Of a stretch of DNA of 64,000 nucleotides, positions 28,619-38,071 are shown in pieces. Position 1 is the first letter of the stretch. Each line of letters begins with the position of its first letter. Both the position numbers and the translations under genes were made by a program. Under the pieces are notes generated by a model. That model saw nothing but the letters and a program-made list of their open reading frames with translations, had not been told where the DNA came from and searched no databases. The DNA is from Umezawaea sp042738955 (GTDB taxonomy: Bacteria; Actinomycetota; Actinomycetes; Mycobacteriales; Pseudonocardiaceae): positions 56,922 through 120,921 of the forward strand of contig NZ_JBHYHC010000012.1 in assembly GCF_042738955.1 (NCBI RefSeq), in the 5' to 3' direction.

Positions 28619-29590
28619 TTGTCGACCGAGCCGGTGAAGCCGTTCCTGGAGCCGATCGCGCGGGCGTTCGCCGACGCCAACGCCACGCCGCCGTTCCTCT
28701 ACCAGCTCACGCCGGAGGAGGGGCGCAAGATCGTCGACGGGGTGCAGGCCGATCCGGCGCACGTGCCGTTGAAGGTCGAAGCGGCCGACCTGACGGTCGA
28801 CGGCGGCCCCACCGGGAGCGTCCGCCTGCGGATCGTGCGGCCCGCCGGGGCGACCGGCGTGCTGCCCGTGGTGCTGTACTGCCACGGTCTGGGCTGGGTG
28901 TTCGGCGGTCCGCGGACCCACGACCGGCTCGTCCGCGAACTGGCGGTCGGGACCGGTGCCGCGGTCGTGTTCCCCGACTACGACCTGTCCCCGGAAGCCA
29001 AGTACCCCACCGCGGTCGAACAGATCTACGCCGCCGCGGAGTGGATCGCCGCGCACGGCGCGGAGGAGCGGTTGGACCCCGCGCGCGTCGCCGTGGCCGG
29101 TGACTCCGTCGGCGGCAACATGGCCACGGTGACCACCATCCTGGCGAAGCAGCGCGGTGGCGTGGCGTTCGCGGGCCAACTGCTCTACTACCCGGTGACC
29201 GACGCGACCTTCGACACAGGGTCGTACCACCAGTTCGCAGAAGGCTACTTCCTCGCCCGCGAAGGCATGAAGTGGTTCTGGGACCAGTACACCACCGATC
29301 CCGCGCAGCGCGCCGAGATCACGGCCTCACCGCTGCGGGCGTCGTTGGACGAGCTGTCCGGACTGCCCGAGGCGCTCGTGGTCGTCGCCGAGGCCGACGT
29401 GCTGCGCGACGAGGGTGAGGCCTACGCCGCCAAGCTGCGCGAGGCGGGCGTTCCGGTGACCGCCGTCCGCTACGGCGGGATTGTGCACGACTTCGTCGGC
29501 CTGGAACCGCTGCGCCGCACGTTCGCGGCGGAGAGCGCCATCGCGCTCGGCATCGCCTTCCTGTCCCGCGTGCTCGGCACCACCCGATGA
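28619..29590 (+). CDS. Alpha/beta hydrolase, hormone-sensitive-lipase family
   Basis: A 323-residue esterase-type hydrolase. The oxyanion loop is HGLGWVFGG (about residue 89), a variant of HGGG. The nucleophile is in GDSVGG (about 162), the acid is probably Asp in EADVLRDEG and the His is in GIVHDF. A TTG start at 28619 is chosen because GAGGGG precedes it and the product begins like its family (STEPVKPFLEP); a GTG at 28589 is the alternative. It is first in an operon with two NTF2-like genes and probably a MarR gene. The natural ester is unknown. Confidence 0.85.
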   Translation: MSTEPVKPFLEPIARAFADANATPPFLYQLTPEEGRKIVDGVQADPAHVPLKVEAADLTVDGGPTGSVRLRIVRPAGATGVLPVVLYCHGLGWVFGGPRTHDRLVRELAVGTGAAVVFPDYDLSPEAKYPTAVEQIYAAAEWIAAHGAEERLDPARVAVAGDSVGGNMATVTTILAKQRGGVAFAGQLLYYPVTDATFDTGSYHQFAEGYFLAREGMKWFWDQYTTDPAQRAEITASPLRASLDELSGLPEALVVVAEADVLRDEGEAYAAKLREAGVPVTAVRYGGIVHDFVGLEPLRRTFAAESAIALGIAFLSRVLGTTR

Positions 29591-29604
29591 GGAGAGGTCT
29601 TCCC

Positions 29605-29961
29605 GTGGCCACGATCGACCAGCTCATGCACGCCAACCTGCTCGAGGTCTTCGGCGAGCGCGACCCCGAGCGCAGGCGGGCCGCCATCGCCCGCACCTAC
29701 GCCCCCGACGTCGAGTTCTCCGATCCCGAGGAAACGGTGACCGGCCACGACGCGCTCCACGCGAAAGCCGAGGCGATCCTGGCCGGAGCGCCCGACTTCG
29801 CCTTCTCCCCCGGCGGCCCGCTCCACGTCGTCCACGACCTCGGCTACCTGCCGTGGCACTTCGGTCCGGCGGACGGCCCGCCCGCCGTCCGCGGAGTGGA
29901 CATCGCCCTGGTCCGGGACGGTCTCATCGCGAGCGTCTACACCCTCCTGCTGACGGACTGA
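29605..29961 (+). CDS. NTF2-like (SnoaL) protein
   Basis: A 118-residue NTF2-fold protein (EVFGERDPERRRAAIARTYA, then VEFSDPEETVTGHDALHAKA). The GTG at 29605 follows GAGGAGAGG; an ATG at 29587 overlapping the esterase stop is less well placed for ribosome binding. Second gene of the esterase operon, 14 bases after it. Family members bind or isomerise small hydrophobic molecules; the role here is unknown. Confidence 0.8.
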   Translation: MATIDQLMHANLLEVFGERDPERRRAAIARTYAPDVEFSDPEETVTGHDALHAKAEAILAGAPDFAFSPGGPLHVVHDLGYLPWHFGPADGPPAVRGVDIALVRDGLIASVYTLLLTD

Positions 29962-29965
29962 CGGC

Positions 29966-30424
29966 GTGTCAGCGGACATCGAGGAACTGGTCGACCGGCT
30001 GGCGATCCGCGACCTGGTCGACGCCTACGCCCACCACGCCGACCGGAAGGACCCGGACGGGCAGGCGGACGTCTTCACCGCCGACGGCGTGGTCCGGCTG
30101 TTCGAAGGGGACCCGACGACCTCGGAGCCGGTGGGGACGGTCACCGGGCGAGCCGCGTTGGCGTCCACGTTCGCGGACCTGGTGAGCCGGTACGACGCCA
30201 CGACCTACCTCAACGGCCAGAGCACCGTGACCGTCACCGGGGACACCGCGACGGGCGAGACGTACTGCATGGCGCACCACCTCCTGCACGACAACGGGGA
30301 GAGGGTGTTGCTGACGATGGCCATCCGGTACCTGGACGGCTTCGAACGCACGCCGGAAGGCTGGCGGATCGCCCGGCGCGACCTGGTGTTCGACTGGACG
30401 GAGCGCCGACCGTCCTCGGCGTGA
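29966..30424 (+). CDS. SnoaL-like protein, third gene of the esterase operon
   Basis: A 152-residue protein of the SnoaL_4 type (VDRLAIRDLVDAYAHHADRK at the N terminus, and a late RIARRDLVFDW strand). The His-His-containing N-terminal helix and AHHLLHDN core are typical. The GTG start is four bases after the preceding stop, so translation is likely coupled. It may act on the same compound as the esterase; this is inference from gene order. Confidence 0.8.
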   Translation: MSADIEELVDRLAIRDLVDAYAHHADRKDPDGQADVFTADGVVRLFEGDPTTSEPVGTVTGRAALASTFADLVSRYDATTYLNGQSTVTVTGDTATGETYCMAHHLLHDNGERVLLTMAIRYLDGFERTPEGWRIARRDLVFDWTERRPSSA

Positions 30425-30482
30425 CCTGGCCATCGCGTCGGGGCCTACGATGGGGGCCGGTCGTGCGTCGAAGGGTGGCTGC

Positions 30483-31004
30483 GTGTCGTTCGAACCCGAT
30501 GCCGACCCGCTCTCGGACGTGCGGCAGGAGACGTGGTTCGCCTACATGAGGGTCATGCTGCGCCTCAACTACGAGATGAACCGGCAGCTCCAGGCCGACA
30601 GCGACCTCTCGTTGCAGGACTACGACGTGCTCAACGCCTTGGCGGACTCCCCCGACTCCCGGTTGCGGCTGACCGCGCTCGCCGCCCGGATCGGGCTGGA
30701 GCGGACCCGCCTGTCCCACCACCTCCAGCGGATGGCGGGCCGGGGGCTCGTGGAGAGGACGGCGTCCACGGAGGACGGACGTGCCGTCGACGTCGTCCTC
30801 ACCGAGGCCGGGCTGGGCGTGCTGCGGGCGGCGACGCCGGGGCACGTGGCGCTGGTGCGGCGGATGTTCTTCGACGGCCTGGACGACGACCTGGTCGACC
30901 CCCTGCACACGGCGTTGGAGCAGATCCACGAGCAGGTCGTCACGCACGGCACGCTCCCCCGGCCCGGCCAGTGGCAGCACCGGTGGCCGGAGCACAACGG
31001 CTGA
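30483..31004 (+). CDS. MarR family regulator
   Basis: A 173-residue winged-helix protein. The DNA-binding region (about 55-115) reads LSLQDYDVLNALADSPDSRL onward, with LTALAARIGLERTRLSHHLQ as the HTH and the wing RTASTEDGRAVDVVLTEAG. The GTG at 30483 has AAGGGTGG upstream, and a TACGAT box at 30446-30451 may be its own -10, giving a leader of about 25 bases. It probably controls the esterase operon before it. The ligand is unknown. Confidence 0.9.
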   Translation: MSFEPDADPLSDVRQETWFAYMRVMLRLNYEMNRQLQADSDLSLQDYDVLNALADSPDSRLRLTALAARIGLERTRLSHHLQRMAGRGLVERTASTEDGRAVDVVLTEAGLGVLRAATPGHVALVRRMFFDGLDDDLVDPLHTALEQIHEQVVTHGTLPRPGQWQHRWPEHNG

Positions 31005-31011
31005 CCGACCG

Positions 31012-33645
31012 TCAGGGTGCGGCGTCCCGCAGCGCTCTCGCCAGCTGCGCCCGGCTCGTGACGCCGAGTTTCGGGAACACGCGGTACAGGTGCGCGCCGA
31101 CGGTCCGGTGCGAGAGGAACACGCGTTCCGCGATCTCCTTGTTGCTCAACCCCGCCGCCGCCAGTCCGGCGATCTGCGCCTCCTGAGGCGTGAGGTTCGC
31201 GCCCGCGGCCGAACGCGGTGGCGTCACGCCCGCCGCGCGCAGTTCCGCCGCGGCGCGATCGGCCCACCCCTGCGCTCCGCGAGTGGTGAACAACCGGACC
31301 GCCTCGGCCAACTGCTCCCGCGCCTCGACAACGCGACGCCCACGGCGCAACCACTCGCCGTAGGCGAGCCGGGTCCGAGCCAGTTCCAGGACGGCGGGGC
31401 TGTCCAGTCCGGCCGCCACGGCGCTCTCGAACCGGTCGACGGGGTCTGAACCCACCAGGGCGTGACCGCGGTGGACGAGCATCCACAGGTGGGGCGAGTC
31501 GAACGCGGAGGCGTCGCGCTCGGCGTCGGCGAGCGCCCGCACGGCGGTGTCCGTCCGTCCGGAGTGGACGGCCGCCTCCACGATGTCCCCCAACGCCCAC
31601 AGGCTTGTCGTGCGGTGCACCTCCACGCCCGCCAAGTGCGCCGACGCGTCGCGGAACCGGCGCTGCCGCAACGCCGAGACGCCCGCCGCCCAGTGCCCAC
31701 GTGCCGTCGTCGAGATCCACCGCACCTCGCACGGCTGGGCCAGGCTGCGCTCGTGCGCCCTCGCGGTCTCGACGTCGTCACCGCGCCACGCGTGCGCCAC
31801 CGCGCCGGACGCGGCAGCGGCGGCGGCCACCGACGACAGGCCGAGGTCGGTCGCCGTCCGCTCGGCCCGCGCCGCGTCGGCGGCTCCGTCCCGGACCTCG
31901 CCGACGAGCACCCGGACGCACGCCAGCCACGCGAGCGCGTGGCTCCCGTCGGCTTCGGCGTGGCGCAACCGGTCGCGGCACGCGAGGAAGCTCCGGTGAG
32001 CCGCCCCCAGGTCGTGCAGGAGTTCGGCCAGCAGACCCGCGCTGAGCAGCACTCCGGCGTCGGTGGTCGAGGGCGGCAGGAGGTCGCGCGGCCGGGACGC
32101 ACGGCCCAGCAGCCCCAGCGCGATCTGCCGGAGAGGTTCCCCCGACTCCTCGACGTTCTCCAGTTCGGCGAGGATCGCCTGCCCGCCGTCGCGTTCGTGG
32201 GGCAGCACGACCTCGCGGACCGCGGCGGCCCAGAGCAGGGCGGTCTGCTCGGCGGGATGGTCCGCGAGGTGCCGGACCACGCTCAACACGCCGTCCCCAC
32301 TCGCCGGAAGGCCCGCCATCAGCGCGTTGACGATGTCGGTCGTCGCCAACCGGACGACGACCGCGGGGTCCTCCGCGAGGGGCAGCGCTTCCGCCACCAC
32401 GCGCTGGGCCAGGCGGGGCAGGCCCGCCTGGCGAGCCACCTCGGCCGTGGCCGCCAGTCGGCGCACCCGGCACGCGACGTCCGGCGACAGGTCGGCGGCG
32501 CGGCGCAGCACCGCCGCCGCTTCCGCTCGCGCGCCCCGGCTCACCGCGCGGGACGCGGCGGCCTCCAGCTCCGCGGCCAGCGCTTCGTCACGACCGGTGG
32601 CGGCGACCGACCGGTGCCACGCGGCGCGCAGCGGGTCCCGCGCCACCGCCGCCAGGGCGAGGTGCGCGCGGCCGCGTTCGGCGGTCGACGCCGCCCGGTA
32701 CACGACCGACCGCAACAACGACCGGCGCACGCGGACCCGATCGCCGTCCACGTCGACGTGACCACCGCGTTCGAGGGGGTCCAGGTCGTCGGCGGACAGG
32801 CCCAGCCCGGCCGCGGCCGTCAGGAGGTCGGTCACGGTGAGGTCCTGGTCCGCCGCCGCCAGCAGCAACAGGGTCCTCGACGAGGCGGGCAGGTCCGCGA
32901 CCTGGCCGAGGTGCGCCTGTTCCAGCCGTGGGGTCGTGCGCACGGGGAACTCCGCGTCGCCGGGCGGGAGCGACGCCAACTCCCGCAGCGCCAAGGGGTT
33001 GCCCATCGCTTCGCGGAGCACGTGGTTCCGGGTGGCCTCGTCCAGGTGTGGGGCGGTAGCTGCCAGCAGCGCCGTGGAGTCCTCGTGGGACAAGGGTTCC
33101 AGGACCAGGTGCTCGGCGGGGACGGTGCCCAGGGCGGACCGGGCCGTGAGGACGAGCAGGATCGGACCGCCGGTCAGCCTGCGGGCAAGGAACGTGAGCA
33201 CGTCGGCGCTGGGGCGGTCGAGCCACTGGAGGTCCTCCACGACGAGCAGCACCTTCGTGGTGGCGGCGACCTCCTCCAGCAGCGCGAGCACGGCGACGCC
33301 GATCCCGAGGTGCTCGGGCGGCGGCCCGTCCTCCACGGCGAACGCCCGGCGCAGCACCCCGCGCTGCCGCGGCGTCAGTGCTTCGACGCGGGGCAGCACG
33401 GGGTGCAGCAGTTCGTGCAGCGCGGTGAACCCGGTGGGCGACTCCCCCTCGTGACCCGCGCACCGCAGCACCAGGAAACCCACCGCGTGGTCCGACGCCG
33501 CCTCGACGAGGGCCGTTTTCCCGATGCCCGCCTCGCCCGTCACCACGACCACGGCACCGCTGTCGGTCGTGGCGTCGATCGCGTCCCTCAGCCGGTCGAG
33601 GTCACGGCCGCGGCCGACCAGCGGGGTCTGCTTGCTGACGAGCAC
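31012..33645 (-). CDS. LAL-type LuxR family ATP-binding regulator
   Basis: An 877-residue regulator. An AAA-type NTPase leads, with P-loop GEAGIGKTAL (about 37-46) and Walker B LLVVEDLQWLD. A long helical region follows, and a C-terminal LuxR HTH (LTPQEAQIAGLAAAGLSNKE onward, about 815-877). Proteins of this class (MalT/LAL) sense small ligands and activate nearby operons. It is convergent with the MarR gene, seven bases apart, and tail-to-head with the ABC permease. The GTG start fits the conserved LVGRGRDLDRLR motif near residue 9. Target genes are unknown. Confidence 0.9.
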   Translation of the reverse strand: MLVSKQTPLVGRGRDLDRLRDAIDATTDSGAVVVVTGEAGIGKTALVEAASDHAVGFLVLRCAGHEGESPTGFTALHELLHPVLPRVEALTPRQRGVLRRAFAVEDGPPPEHLGIGVAVLALLEEVAATTKVLLVVEDLQWLDRPSADVLTFLARRLTGGPILLVLTARSALGTVPAEHLVLEPLSHEDSTALLAATAPHLDEATRNHVLREAMGNPLALRELASLPPGDAEFPVRTTPRLEQAHLGQVADLPASSRTLLLLAAADQDLTVTDLLTAAAGLGLSADDLDPLERGGHVDVDGDRVRVRRSLLRSVVYRAASTAERGRAHLALAAVARDPLRAAWHRSVAATGRDEALAAELEAAASRAVSRGARAEAAAVLRRAADLSPDVACRVRRLAATAEVARQAGLPRLAQRVVAEALPLAEDPAVVVRLATTDIVNALMAGLPASGDGVLSVVRHLADHPAEQTALLWAAAVREVVLPHERDGGQAILAELENVEESGEPLRQIALGLLGRASRPRDLLPPSTTDAGVLLSAGLLAELLHDLGAAHRSFLACRDRLRHAEADGSHALAWLACVRVLVGEVRDGAADAARAERTATDLGLSSVAAAAAASGAVAHAWRGDDVETARAHERSLAQPCEVRWISTTARGHWAAGVSALRQRRFRDASAHLAGVEVHRTTSLWALGDIVEAAVHSGRTDTAVRALADAERDASAFDSPHLWMLVHRGHALVGSDPVDRFESAVAAGLDSPAVLELARTRLAYGEWLRRGRRVVEAREQLAEAVRLFTTRGAQGWADRAAAELRAAGVTPPRSAAGANLTPQEAQIAGLAAAGLSNKEIAERVFLSHRTVGAHLYRVFPKLGVTSRAQLARALRDAAP

Positions 33646-33717
33646 TCGTGTCCAAACTGCCGTCGGGAACGGCTCACCGCCAGATTAGGAGACATGTCAC
33701 CTATCTGCAAGCCGGGG

Positions 33718-35049
33718 TCATTCGGCCGCCAGGACGCGCGGCACCGCTTCCCGCAGGGCGTGCGCGGCGGGTGCGGTGGTCGCCAGGAGTGTGAGGACCA
33801 GTCCGAGCGCGGCGACGAGACCGACGGCCGGAGCGGCGAAGACCCACTCCCCGGCGGCCCACCCGCCCGCCACGCTCGTGACCAGCACCGCGGCCGACCC
33901 GAGCAGGACGGCCGTGCCCACGTAGATCACGGCCTCCCCCGCGGCGATGGCGAGCACTGTCGCCCTGGTGCCGCCCGCGGCCTGGACGAGCGCGATCTCC
34001 CGTTCCCGGCCACGGCCGGACATGAAGATCGTTCCGGCGGAGCCGAGCACCGCGAGCAGCAGCGGACCGCCGATCAGCAGCACCGCGGCGCCCGCGGACA
34101 CCCCCGGCGGCGCCTCTCCGGTCCGCGCCGCGATCACCGCCCCCGCCGTGCGGTTCGCCGTGTAGAGCCCGCCCGCGAGCGCCACCGCGACCATCAGCGG
34201 ACTGATCGCCGCGGCGCTGCGCCCGGCGTTGTACGAGGTCGACTCGCGGGCGAGGAACCACGCCGCCGACGAGGTCGCGGGCACGACCGCCGTCCAGAGC
34301 AGCACGAACCGGTGGAACAGCAGCGGGCCGACGGCGGCGAACAGGCCCGCCGTCAACGGGGCGAGCAGCATGAGCGGCACCGAGAGCTTGTCCGGGGCCG
34401 TCGTCGGCAAGCTCGTGACGAGACCGGTCACCGCGGCCGCGAGGAGCACGGCGGTCAACGCTCGTGAGGCGGTCATCCGCCGCCGTGGGAGGTCCGGTTC
34501 CCGCAGCGCGTGCAGGACCGGCGCGGCACCAGCCCGCAGCGCCCCGCGCACCCCGCCGAGCACGACGACCATCGTCACGAACAGGACCGCGGAGGCCGCC
34601 GCGACCAGGCCGAACGACGGTTCGATGCCGTCGAGGCCCGACGACCCCGTCAAGGAGAAGCGGAAGAACGCGGGCAGCACCGGGACCACGACCGCGCAGC
34701 CCGCCACCGCGCCCGCCAGCGCCACGAGCACCACCTGCGCCACGACGACGCCCGTGACCTGCGCTGGTCGGACGCCGATCAGCAGCCACAGCGCGTAGCC
34801 GCGTTGGCGCAGCGCCACGGCGAGGGTCGTCGTCGCGCCCAGCACGACGATCGCGGTCACGGCGGTGAACACGAGCACCGTGCCGCTGATGGCGTAGAGG
34901 GCGAGACCGGCGTTGCCGCCGATCCGCGCCGCGGTCTGGACCTCGGCGGCGGCCACCGCGGCCACCGCGCCAGTCGCCGCGGCGATGAGCAGGGTCCCGA
35001 GCCACACCCTGGCGCCCGCGAGCAGGTCGCTGAAGATCAGCTTCAGCAC
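33718..35049 (-). CDS. ABC transporter permease (FtsX/MacB-like)
   Basis: A 443-residue integral membrane protein with about eight hydrophobic segments. Two FtsX-like halves are visible, each with an Ala/Val-rich core such as VFTAVTAIVVLGATTTLAVALR, and the late half with ILLIGGPLLLAVLGSAGTIFM. It starts only four bases after the ATPase gene stop, so the two form one exporter. Such pairs export lipids, peptides or antibiotics. The divergent two-component system probably controls it. Confidence 0.85.
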   Translation of the reverse strand: MLKLIFSDLLAGARVWLGTLLIAAATGAVAAVAAAEVQTAARIGGNAGLALYAISGTVLVFTAVTAIVVLGATTTLAVALRQRGYALWLLIGVRPAQVTGVVVAQVVLVALAGAVAGCAVVVPVLPAFFRFSLTGSSGLDGIEPSFGLVAAASAVLFVTMVVVLGGVRGALRAGAAPVLHALREPDLPRRRMTASRALTAVLLAAAVTGLVTSLPTTAPDKLSVPLMLLAPLTAGLFAAVGPLLFHRFVLLWTAVVPATSSAAWFLARESTSYNAGRSAAAISPLMVAVALAGGLYTANRTAGAVIAARTGEAPPGVSAGAAVLLIGGPLLLAVLGSAGTIFMSGRGREREIALVQAAGGTRATVLAIAAGEAVIYVGTAVLLGSAAVLVTSVAGGWAAGEWVFAAPAVGLVAALGLVLTLLATTAPAAHALREAVPRVLAAE

Positions 35050-35053
35050 GGCG

Positions 35054-35785
35054 CTACCCCCTGACCCCGGCGTGGGCGATCGCCTCGGACACGGTGGCGG
35101 CGTCCGGGCGGACCAGCTCGCGGTGCACGAGCCCGTCGCGCAACACCAGCACCCGGTCCGCGCCGGCCGCGGCCTCCACGTCGTGGGTCACCATCACGAC
35201 CGAGCGCCCGTCGGACGCCGCGCGGCGCAGCAGGGCCAGGACCCTCGCGCCCGACTCGGTGTCGAGGGCGCCGGTGGGCTCGTCGGCGAACACCACGTCC
35301 GGCCGCACGGCCAGGACCCTGGCCACCGCCACCCGCTGCCGCTGCCCGCCGGACAGCGCCGACGGCCGGAACCCGGCGCGGTCGGCCAACCCGACGTCGG
35401 CCAGCGCCCGGTCCACCTCGGCGGCGTCGACCCGGCGCTTGGCCAGCCGCGCGGGCAGGGCGACGTTCTCGCGCGCGGTCAACGACGGGATGAGGTTGTA
35501 GTCCTGGAAGATGAACCCCAGGTGGTCGCGGCGCAGCTCCGCGAGGGCGCCGCGCCCGAGCGCCTCCAGTCCGCGCCCCAGTACGCGGACCGTGCCCGAC
35601 GTGGCGGGCTCCAGGCCCGACAGGCAGTAGAGCAGGGTCGACTTGCCCGACCCGCTCGGTCCGACGACGGCCAGCACCTCGCCGCGCCGGACGGACAGGG
35701 AGATCCCGCGCAGCACGGGGACGGCGCCTCCCGCGCCGGGGAAGGACTTGCCGAGGTCGCGCACTTCGATGAGGTCACTGGTCAT
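35054..35785 (-). CDS. ABC transporter ATP-binding protein (MacB/LolD-like)
   Basis: A 243-residue nucleotide-binding subunit. Walker A is GPSGSGKST, the Q-loop FQDYNLIP, the signature LSGGQRQRVAVARVLA, Walker B VVFADEPTGALD and the switch His in VTHDVE. Downstream permease gene separated by four bases. Expected to power export by the FtsX-like permease. The ATG at 35785 (MTSDLIEVRDLGKSF) is preferred to one at 35824 because family members begin here. Confidence 0.92.
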   Translation of the reverse strand: MTSDLIEVRDLGKSFPGAGGAVPVLRGISLSVRRGEVLAVVGPSGSGKSTLLYCLSGLEPATSGTVRVLGRGLEALGRGALAELRRDHLGFIFQDYNLIPSLTARENVALPARLAKRRVDAAEVDRALADVGLADRAGFRPSALSGGQRQRVAVARVLAVRPDVVFADEPTGALDTESGARVLALLRRAASDGRSVVMVTHDVEAAAGADRVLVLRDGLVHRELVRPDAATVSEAIAHAGVRG

Positions 35786-35905
35786 GCTCCGGTCCCGTGG
35801 TCGTCTGGTAGAGGTGACGATCATGGCCGGCGGGCGCGGCGGCCGAATCCTGTTCGCGGAGGAGGCCGGGTCCTCCTCCAGGAGGACGCGCCCTACTCTG
35901 CTCGG

Positions 35906-37006
35906 GTGGAATCACGTCGGACGTGGTGGTCGCGGGCCGCGACCTCCGTCCCCCCGTGGGTGGTGGACGCGTGCGTGCTCGTCCTCGCCGTGGCAGCCAG
36001 CGGCGCGGCCCCGTTGGAGCCGTGGCGGGTCCGGTTCGAGGCGCCCTGGTTCTCCTCGCTCGCCCTGCTGGTCGCCGCGGGCTCCCTGCTCTGGCGCGTC
36101 CGACGTCCGGAAGCCGTGTTCGCGCTGTGCGTCGCCGTGAACGCGGCGCACCTGCTCGTGGTGCGGGACCCGGAGTCCACCACCGGCTTGAGCACGTACC
36201 TCGCCTCCTACGCGCTGGCGGCGCACGGGCGTCCGCCCACGAGGTGGCTGCTCGCCGTGGCCGGAGCGGTCCCGCTGGCGTGGGGGTTCGCCGGAGTCCT
36301 GGGCTCCCCCGCGATCGCCCTGGTCGCGGGCGTCGCCGTGATCGGCGTCCCCTGGCTGGTGGGCGACTCGGTCCGGTCCAGGCGGCGGCGCACGCGGGTG
36401 GAGCACGAGCTGGTGGCGGCACGGGCCGTGGCGGACGAGCGCACCAGGATCGCGCGCGACCTGCACGACGTGGTCGCCCACCACGTGAGCGTGGTCGGCG
36501 CGCAGGCCGGAGCGGCGCGGTTGACGCTGGACGCCGATCCCGAGGGCGCGCGCCGGGCGTTGCGGACCATCGAGGAGACCAGCAGGCACGCCCTGGAGGA
36601 GATGCGGCAGATGCTCGGCGCGCTGCGTGCCGAGCGGACGCCGGGATTGGAGGACCTGGTGGCGCACTTCCGCGACGCGGGACTGCCGGTGCGACTGGAG
36701 GTCGACTCGCCGATGCCGGAAGCGCTGGGCGCGACCGCCTACCGCGTCGTCGAGCAGTCGTTGACCAACGTGCTGGAGCACGCGGGCCTGGTGTCGACCT
36801 CCGTGGTCGTCCGGTCCGCCGGTTCCGGGGTCGACATCGTCGTGGAGAACGAGGGGCCCGCGGTCGTGTCCGTCGGCTCCCGGCGCGGGCACGGCGTGGC
36901 GGGCATGCGGGAGCGGGTCGCACTGCTCTCCGGCACCTTGGCCACCGGCCCGCGCCCCGGTGGCGGCTACCGGGTCCACGCCCGCCTGCCCGGAGGTGGC
37001 TCGTGA
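35906..37006 (+). CDS. Sensor histidine kinase (HisKA_3 type)
   Basis: A 366-residue membrane kinase. About four or five hydrophobic segments fill residues 16-155. The phosphoacceptor His is in RDLHDVVAHHVSVV (about residue 187), the dimerisation helix runs on with SRHALEEMRQMLGAL, and the ATPase has the N box VVEQSLTNVLEHA and a GHGVAGMRERV loop. A TACTCT box (35894-35899) lies six bases before the GTG, which suggests a leaderless message. The response regulator gene overlaps its stop by four bases. It probably regulates the divergent ABC exporter; the signal is unknown. Confidence 0.92.
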   Translation: MESRRTWWSRAATSVPPWVVDACVLVLAVAASGAAPLEPWRVRFEAPWFSSLALLVAAGSLLWRVRRPEAVFALCVAVNAAHLLVVRDPESTTGLSTYLASYALAAHGRPPTRWLLAVAGAVPLAWGFAGVLGSPAIALVAGVAVIGVPWLVGDSVRSRRRRTRVEHELVAARAVADERTRIARDLHDVVAHHVSVVGAQAGAARLTLDADPEGARRALRTIEETSRHALEEMRQMLGALRAERTPGLEDLVAHFRDAGLPVRLEVDSPMPEALGATAYRVVEQSLTNVLEHAGLVSTSVVVRSAGSGVDIVVENEGPAVVSVGSRRGHGVAGMRERVALLSGTLATGPRPGGGYRVHARLPGGGS

Positions 37007-37683
37007 TCCGCGTCCTGATCGCCGACGACCAACCCCTGATGCGCGGGGCGTTGCGCACGGTGGTCGAGAGCCAGCCGGACCTGGAGTGGGTGGGCGAGGC
37101 GGCCGACGGCCGGGAAGCGGTGGCGCTGGCGCTGCGGCTGCGCCCGGACGTGGCCGTGGTCGACATCCGCATGCCGAAGCTCGACGGCCTCGCCGCGGTC
37201 CGGGAACTCGCCCGCGCGGGCGTCACGACCGCCGAGTCCAGCCCCGTGCGCGTGCTCGTCCTGACCACGTTCGACCTGGACGAGTACGTGCACGAGGCGT
37301 TGCGCGCGGGCGCGTCGGGCTTCCTGATCAAGACCGCGCCGCCCGAGGACATCCTCGCCGCCATCCGCGTGATCGCCTCCGGCGAAGCCCTGCTCGGCCC
37401 GACGGTGACCACCCGGCTGATCGAGCGGTTCCGCGCGGAGGCCGAACCCCACCCGGCTCGAGCGGAGGCGTTGCGCCTGCTCACGAAACGCGAGTCGGAA
37501 GTCCTGGAAGGACTGGCGCGGGGCCGGTCGAACGGCGAGATCGCCAGGGACCTGCGCATCGGCGAGACGACGGTCAAGACCCACGTCTCCCGGATCCTGG
37601 ACAAGCTCGACCTCCGCGACCGCGTGCACGCCGTCGTCTTCGCCTACGAGGCAGGCCTCGTCACACCGGGCTCGTCGTCCTGA
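37003..37683 (+). CDS. NarL/FixJ-type response regulator
   Basis: A 226-residue protein. The receiver domain has the acidic pair IADDQ, the phosphorylated Asp in VAVVDIRMP (about 54), Thr in VLTTFD and Lys in FLIKTAPPED. The LuxR HTH (about 158-215) reads LTKRESEVLEGLARGRSNGE onward. The GTG overlaps the kinase stop (GTGA), so both are made together. Its probable target is the divergent ABC exporter operon. Confidence 0.93.
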   Translation: MIRVLIADDQPLMRGALRTVVESQPDLEWVGEAADGREAVALALRLRPDVAVVDIRMPKLDGLAAVRELARAGVTTAESSPVRVLVLTTFDLDEYVHEALRAGASGFLIKTAPPEDILAAIRVIASGEALLGPTVTTRLIERFRAEAEPHPARAEALRLLTKRESEVLEGLARGRSNGEIARDLRIGETTVKTHVSRILDKLDLRDRVHAVVFAYEAGLVTPGSSS

Positions 37684-37698
37684 CCCACCACAGTGGAC

Positions 37699-37929
37699 TC
37701 ATCCGCCGATCGAGTACGCGTAGAGGTGCCACCCGTCCTCCTGCGTGTACTGGCACCGGGTGCGCACGTCGCTGCTGGCCCAGTTGTCCGCGGCGACCAG
37801 GCACTGCGCTTCGGTGGGATAGCTGCCGATGAACACCCACGGGACCGCCGCCCCGGCCGCCGAGGCCCCACCGACCACAATGGCCGCGGCGATCGCCACA
37901 ATGGACATATGCCCCAAAATCCGCTTCAT
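37699..37929 (-). CDS. Small secreted two-cysteine protein
   Basis: A 76-residue protein with a signal peptide of about 28 residues (MSIVAIAAAIVVGGASAAGA inside it). The mature 48 residues have two Cys (QCLV and TRCQY) that could form a disulfide, and several aromatics. Function is unknown. A longer frame upstream to 38166 lacks family sense, so the ATG at 37929 was taken. It stands alone, convergent with the response regulator. Confidence 0.6.
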   Translation of the reverse strand: MKRILGHMSIVAIAAAIVVGGASAAGAAVPWVFIGSYPTEAQCLVAADNWASSDVRTRCQYTQEDGWHLYAYSIGG

Positions 37930-38071
37930 GCACACACCATCCCACGAACGGCGCGACCGCGCCGGAGCTTCACCGGAATTCGCCGAAAAGGCTGATTCCA
38001 CAGCACTTCCGGGGACCGCGTTCCGTTCCCGTGGGCCATGGATCACCTGACCAGCAACGGGAGTCACCAGC

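Noticed and set aside
33701..35005. 434-residue frame overlapping the ABC permease
   Set aside because: Arg- and Gly-rich shadow frame; the 33718-35049 frame has clear membrane segments.
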